Under the pieces are notes generated by a model. It searched no databases and was not told where the DNA came from. It saw only the letters and a list, made by a program, of their open reading frames with translations. The position numbers and the translations under genes are program-made. Positions 7,009 to 10,107 of a stretch of DNA of 10,107 bases are shown here, piece after piece. Location: assembly GCA_023398495.1 (NCBI GenBank), contig JAEWSG010000066.1, positions 1 through 10,107 of the forward strand. Reading direction: 5' to 3'. Positions within the stretch are counted from its first letter, which is position 1, and every line of letters starts with the position of its first letter. This stretch comes from Bacillota bacterium (GTDB lineage Bacteria; Bacillota; Clostridia; Acetivibrionales; Acetivibrionaceae).

Positions 7009-7954
7009 TGAGGTGGAAAAAGTATTTGTATCCGGTGACCGGGTGCTGCTTAATAAAGTTCTATGTGGATTTTTATCAGGTGGACACATTCTGTTTGAAG
7101 ATAATCCAGGGCTTGGAAAAACTTTGCTGGTAAAGGTTCTTGCAAAGGTTACAGGATGTGAGTGGAAGCGTATTCAGTTTACACCGGATTTGATGCCTTC
7201 CGACATATCTGGCACAAAGATATGGAAAAACAATACATCTGCCTTTGAGCTTGAAAAGGGACCGATATTTACAAATTTTTTGCTTGCAGATGAAATAAAC
7301 AGGGCAATGCCCAAGACCCAGTCTGCTCTTTTAGAGGCTATGGAAGAGAGACAAGTATCAATAGAGGGAACAACTTATACTCTTCAACCTCCGTTCACAG
7401 TTATGGCTACCCAGAATCCAATTGAAATGGAGGGGACCTACCCACTTCCTGAGGCTCAGATGGACAGGTTTATAATGAAGCTTTCGTTAGGGTATCTTGA
7501 TAGTACTGAAAAGGAATGTGAGGTTTTAAAGAGGCGTATTGAGTGGAAAAAGGATGATCCTACAAATGATATACGTGCCGTGGTAACTATGGACCAGCTT
7601 TTAATGTTACAGCAGGAAGCCGAAAAGGTATTTGTTGATGACAATATTCTTACTTACATTACTGAAATTGTACGCAGTACTAGGATAAACCCCAATGTAA
7701 GACTTGGAGCAAGTCCGAGGGGAGCTTTGGGTCTTTTGAAGCTTTCACGTGCCCATGCATTGATATCTGGAAGGGATTATGTTGTTCCTGATGATGTCAA
7801 ATTCATAGCTGTAGAAGCTTTATCACATCGAATAATTCTTCATGTGGAGCACATTATGGAGGGACGTCTTCCTGCCGCAGTTATAAAAAGTATTGTAAGC
7901 AAAATTGATGTTCCAAAAAGTTTTACAAGGGAAAATTCAGGAGGGTTATTATAA
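6956..7954 (+). CDS. MoxR-family AAA+ ATPase
   Basis: 332 residues from the ATG at 6956, the normal length for the family. It carries a complete AAA+ set: Walker A DNPGLGKT (49-56), Walker B FLLADEIN (108-115) followed by the family signature PKTQSALLEAMEERQVSIEG, sensor 1 ATQNP (151-155), PLPEAQMDRF with a candidate arginine finger (Arg171), and sensor 2 in GASPRGA (Arg255). The C-terminal lid is present. MoxR ATPases act in the cytoplasm as hexameric chaperones or remodelling machines with a von Willebrand-type partner, here the DUF58 protein encoded next. The reading frame is open further up to a TTG at 6941, but GGAAGGGG (6943-6950) sits 5 nt before ATG 6956, which decides the start. The gene therefore overlaps the previous one by 53 nt, suggesting coupled translation. 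No catalytic residue looks altered. Confidence 0.93.
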   Translation: MHTMDMVQVQTLCKTIIDEVEKVFVSGDRVLLNKVLCGFLSGGHILFEDNPGLGKTLLVKVLAKVTGCEWKRIQFTPDLMPSDISGTKIWKNNTSAFELEKGPIFTNFLLADEINRAMPKTQSALLEAMEERQVSIEGTTYTLQPPFTVMATQNPIEMEGTYPLPEAQMDRFIMKLSLGYLDSTEKECEVLKRRIEWKKDDPTNDIRAVVTMDQLLMLQQEAEKVFVDDNILTYITEIVRSTRINPNVRLGASPRGALGLLKLSRAHALISGRDYVVPDDVKFIAVEALSHRIILHVEHIMEGRLPAAVIKSIVSKIDVPKSFTRENSGGLL

Positions 7955-9277
7955 ATGCCCAATTATGTGTCCAGATTAGGTACAACCTTTTTATTTCTGT
8001 TACTCGCAGGATTTCTGTTGGCTAATAACATACTCATAACTATTTCCGTAATACCTCTGGTGCTTATGGCTATTAGCTATTTTATAGATATGCCTGCGAA
8101 TATTGGTGTGAAAAAAAGTATATCTAAAGACAGGGCGTGTGTGGGTGAAGTTCTGAATGTCAGTGTTGATGTATTGGTTGAATCCGGATTTGGCCCGGTA
8201 ACTATATGCGATATCTTGCATGGGAGTTTTGAACTTGTAGAAGGTAATAACTTTCATGTGATATGGAAGGGTTTTTCACCTAAAGAGGTCAGGGTAAACT
8301 ATAAAATAAGATGTAATTCTTCTGGCACATACTCACTGAATGTAACTAAATGGAGGGTAAGACATCCGGTATGTGACTATTCTGATAGCGGCGTGTGTCA
8401 AAACGATATATCAGTAAAGATTATACCAAGACTTTTAGAACTTCATAAAATTAGAGGCTTGTCGGCTAAATGCAGGGTGCCCTTGCCTCAGGGGGCATTA
8501 TCCAGCCTTGGGATGACGACCCATGAATTTAAAGAGGTAAGAATGTACTACCCTGGAGATCCTTTCAAATCAATTAACTGGAAGGTCACTTCAAGAAACC
8601 TTTTTAGAGGAAAGATTCATCCTGTTGTAAATGAATTTGAGAAGGAAGGAAAAAAAACTGTATATATATTTCTCGATACATATTCAACTATGAATTATGG
8701 AACAAAGTCAAAAAATGTTATAGAGTACTCCATTGAAGCAGTAAATGGTCTGGCTGACCATTATCTTGGGGAAAACTGCATTGTATCTCTTATATCTTTT
8801 GGTGAAAAGGAACTTTTCGTTCCAGCCGGAGCCGGTAAAAGGCAGTATCATAGAATACTAAGAGAACTGATGAAGATCCGGGATAGTTCAGAGATAAAAA
8901 GAGGTATAAAAAAGAAAACATCTGGTCTTGATGCGGTTGTTTATTCCAACCGGGAACATTTTCTAGGAGTAAGACCTCTGTTTATAGTGGTTACAAGGTT
9001 TTGCGGGAGTAATTCCGGAGCATTGAAGAAGGCTATTGAGGATATGTCTAAGTATACAATAAAAAATGGAAACTTACCAAGCATAATGTTAATAAATATT
9101 TTAGGTTACGAATTGAAAATTAAGAAAGAAACTGAAAGGCAAGCTGCAGTTGTAATTGAGGCGTTTGTAAACCTTATGTCAAAAGAGATAAGAAACCGAT
9201 GTGTATGGATTGACTGGAATCCTGCAAGAGAAAGTCTTACAAGCGCACTTCTGAAACAGGCGGTGACTGCAAGATGA
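7955..9277 (+). CDS. DUF58 domain protein (von Willebrand A-like MoxR partner)
   Basis: 440 residues. Two closely spaced hydrophobic segments (about 9-24 and 27-44) anchor the N-terminus as a hairpin. A beta-rich region follows (about 50-160), then the DUF58 signature at 191-212 (EFKEVRMYYPGDPFKSINWK), then a von Willebrand A-like domain. The metal-site (MIDAS) motif, usually DxSxS, reads DTYST (Asp241, Tyr243, Thr245), so the first Ser is a bulky Tyr; metal binding may be weak or lost. DUF58 proteins act with MoxR ATPases at the membrane. The ATG directly follows the MoxR stop codon (7952-7954), and AGGAGGG (7939-7945) lies 9 nt upstream, so the pair is very probably co-translated. The C-terminal 110 residues, which look mixed alpha/beta, complete the vWA-like fold. 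Confidence 0.9.
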   Translation: MPNYVSRLGTTFLFLLLAGFLLANNILITISVIPLVLMAISYFIDMPANIGVKKSISKDRACVGEVLNVSVDVLVESGFGPVTICDILHGSFELVEGNNFHVIWKGFSPKEVRVNYKIRCNSSGTYSLNVTKWRVRHPVCDYSDSGVCQNDISVKIIPRLLELHKIRGLSAKCRVPLPQGALSSLGMTTHEFKEVRMYYPGDPFKSINWKVTSRNLFRGKIHPVVNEFEKEGKKTVYIFLDTYSTMNYGTKSKNVIEYSIEAVNGLADHYLGENCIVSLISFGEKELFVPAGAGKRQYHRILRELMKIRDSSEIKRGIKKKTSGLDAVVYSNREHFLGVRPLFIVVTRFCGSNSGALKKAIEDMSKYTIKNGNLPSIMLINILGYELKIKKETERQAAVVIEAFVNLMSKEIRNRCVWIDWNPARESLTSALLKQAVTAR

Positions 9278-9897
9278 AGGAATGGACCTTAACTGCAAGG
9301 ATTATATTTGCAGTATTATCATATTTGTTATCACTAATACTTTTTATGAATACATCTGCATTTGACTTTGTGAATTTTAAGACTTCATTTATTACAGTGA
9401 ATTTATTAGCTGCAATTATAGTAGGAATTGGATATGCGACTTCACGAAATGCACTTTCACCGAATTTTTTTGTTTGTATAGGGCTTTGTGTTCCGTCGCT
9501 TATGTCTTATTCAAAACTGGGCAAGTCAATATTTGAAATTAATGTAAAGAATAATTTCAATGCTTATCTAACAGCAGTATTTTTCATCATAATTGTTTTA
9601 ATGCTTTTATCGGCAGAAAAGCTAAAGAGGCTAGATAAAGAGCATGATAATTTGGTATCAAACGGGGCAGATGAAGAAGAGGTTAAGAATATTACAATAA
9701 ATGGATTGAAAGTATATTCGGTTTTTATAGCGGGTGTTTTTGTTATAGCTATTATTGCTGCAACAGTTGGGGTTATTGTCTTGAATTTTAAGGGGTCAAC
9801 CTTAATTGCAATTCTAACAGCAATTGTTGGTATAACTTTATTCTCGGGATGTATATATTTTCTTTCCCGAAAGTGGACAAATCAACCACATAAATGA
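9274..9897 (+). CDS. six-helix membrane protein, last gene of the MoxR operon
   Basis: 207 residues; family not recognised. Six hydrophobic segments are visible at about 9-26, 38-54, 62-80, 97-114, 147-171 and 174-197, arranged as four plus two around a charged cytoplasmic-looking loop (115-146, KRLDKEHDN and ADEEEVKN). The short C-terminus ends with basic residues. The start ATG overlaps the DUF58 stop codon (ATGA, 9274-9277). AGGCGGTGA (9258-9266) matches the Shine-Dalgarno at 8 of 9 positions and sits 7 nt upstream, so translation is likely coupled to DUF58. The context suggests a membrane component of the MoxR system. It may be an integral-membrane partner for the transglutaminase-like protein, since TgpA-type proteins normally carry several helices themselves. 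The operon terminator follows 83 nt downstream. Confidence 0.8.
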   Translation: MKEWTLTARIIFAVLSYLLSLILFMNTSAFDFVNFKTSFITVNLLAAIIVGIGYATSRNALSPNFFVCIGLCVPSLMSYSKLGKSIFEINVKNNFNAYLTAVFFIIIVLMLLSAEKLKRLDKEHDNLVSNGADEEEVKNITINGLKVYSVFIAGVFVIAIIAATVGVIVLNFKGSTLIAILTAIVGITLFSGCIYFLSRKWTNQPHK

Positions 9898-9980
9898 TAT
9901 CTTCAGCTTTTTTTAGCGAAATCATATGTCTTGATCTATTGAATGCGAATTCTTAATGTAATTACTTAAATGTGCTCAAT

Positions 9981-10023
9981 AAAGGGGCTGTTGCACTAAG
10001 AAATTAGTGTAGCAGCCCTTTTT
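9981..10023 (+). terminator. rho-independent terminator of the MoxR-type operon
   Basis: Positions 9981-9999 pair with 10004-10022 as an uninterrupted 19-bp stem with three G-U pairs and a GAAA tetraloop (10000-10003), ending in TTTTT (10019-10023). The lower stem is GC-rich (GGGGCTG with CAGCCC). It lies 83 nt after the last stop codon. The A-run at the left foot means the opposite strand also reads as stem plus T-run, so it may work in both directions. The GGGCTGTTGCA arm resembles sequences seen at some insertion-sequence ends, but no transposase is present. Confidence 0.88.
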
Positions 10024-10107
10024 ACTTGCAAAAAACAATTGCCAGACTATTCAAAGTCCAGCAAAAGGTGTAAAATATTTTTATGCTAGTAAAAAATTTA
10101 ACACATA

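Noticed and set aside
10024..10107. Promoter for a gene beyond the right edge (TAAAAT at 10071-10076)
   Set aside because: No -35 box at usable distance (TTGCCA is 26 bp away) and no coding sequence visible to support it.
1..10107. CRISPR array, tRNA, rRNA, riboswitch or transposase
   Set aside because: No regularly spaced direct repeats, no cloverleaf or rRNA-like stretch, no recognisable riboswitch core and no transposase motif were seen on either strand.

Overview
The window is AT-rich, with tightly packed genes all on the + strand and strong GGAGG-type ribosome binding sites before most of them. Codon use and protein families suggest a low-GC clostridial Firmicute, possibly a cellulolytic or environmental Clostridia lineage. 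This is inferred from style and protein families, as there is no rRNA or other taxonomic marker here.

Region 1 (1-3128). A leader with a plausible sigma-A promoter and a long stem-loop precedes a 710-residue soluble sensor histidine kinase. Its sensor is a LacI-type sugar-binding fold without the DNA-binding head, followed by a GAF-like module and a kinase core. No response regulator is next to it. A DUF2161-type protein follows, with a PD-(D/E)XK nuclease-like motif and a C-terminal winged-helix-like part.

Region 2 (about 3176-10023). Five genes form what looks like one operon built around a MoxR AAA+ ATPase. In order they are: (i) a two-pass membrane protein with a large extracytoplasmic transglutaminase-like domain whose catalytic Cys and His are replaced; (ii) a polytopic membrane protein with a cytoplasmic tail; (iii) the MoxR ATPase; (iv) a DUF58 protein with an altered metal-site (MIDAS) motif; (v) a six-helix membrane protein. 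Genes ii/iii overlap by about 53 nt, iii/iv abut, and iv/v overlap by 4 nt, so translational coupling is likely. A strong rho-independent terminator closes the operon at 9981-10023. The only sizeable internal gap (5740-5841) holds a long imperfect inverted repeat.

How they may work together (inference). MoxR/DUF58/transglutaminase sets are a known association, in which a MoxR ATPase and a DUF58 partner are thought to act as a chaperone or remodelling pair for envelope components. Here the ATPase keeps its motifs, while the transglutaminase domain has clearly lost its catalytic residues and the DUF58 MIDAS is altered. The multi-helix membrane part normally fused to TgpA-like transglutaminases seems instead to be supplied by separate genes. 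This makes the cluster the most interesting part of the window: a candidate scaffold or sensor version of the MoxR envelope system rather than a cross-linking enzyme.

No tRNA, rRNA, CRISPR array, insertion sequence or minus-strand gene could be supported. The 210 nt after the last gene hold only the terminator and AT-rich sequence.
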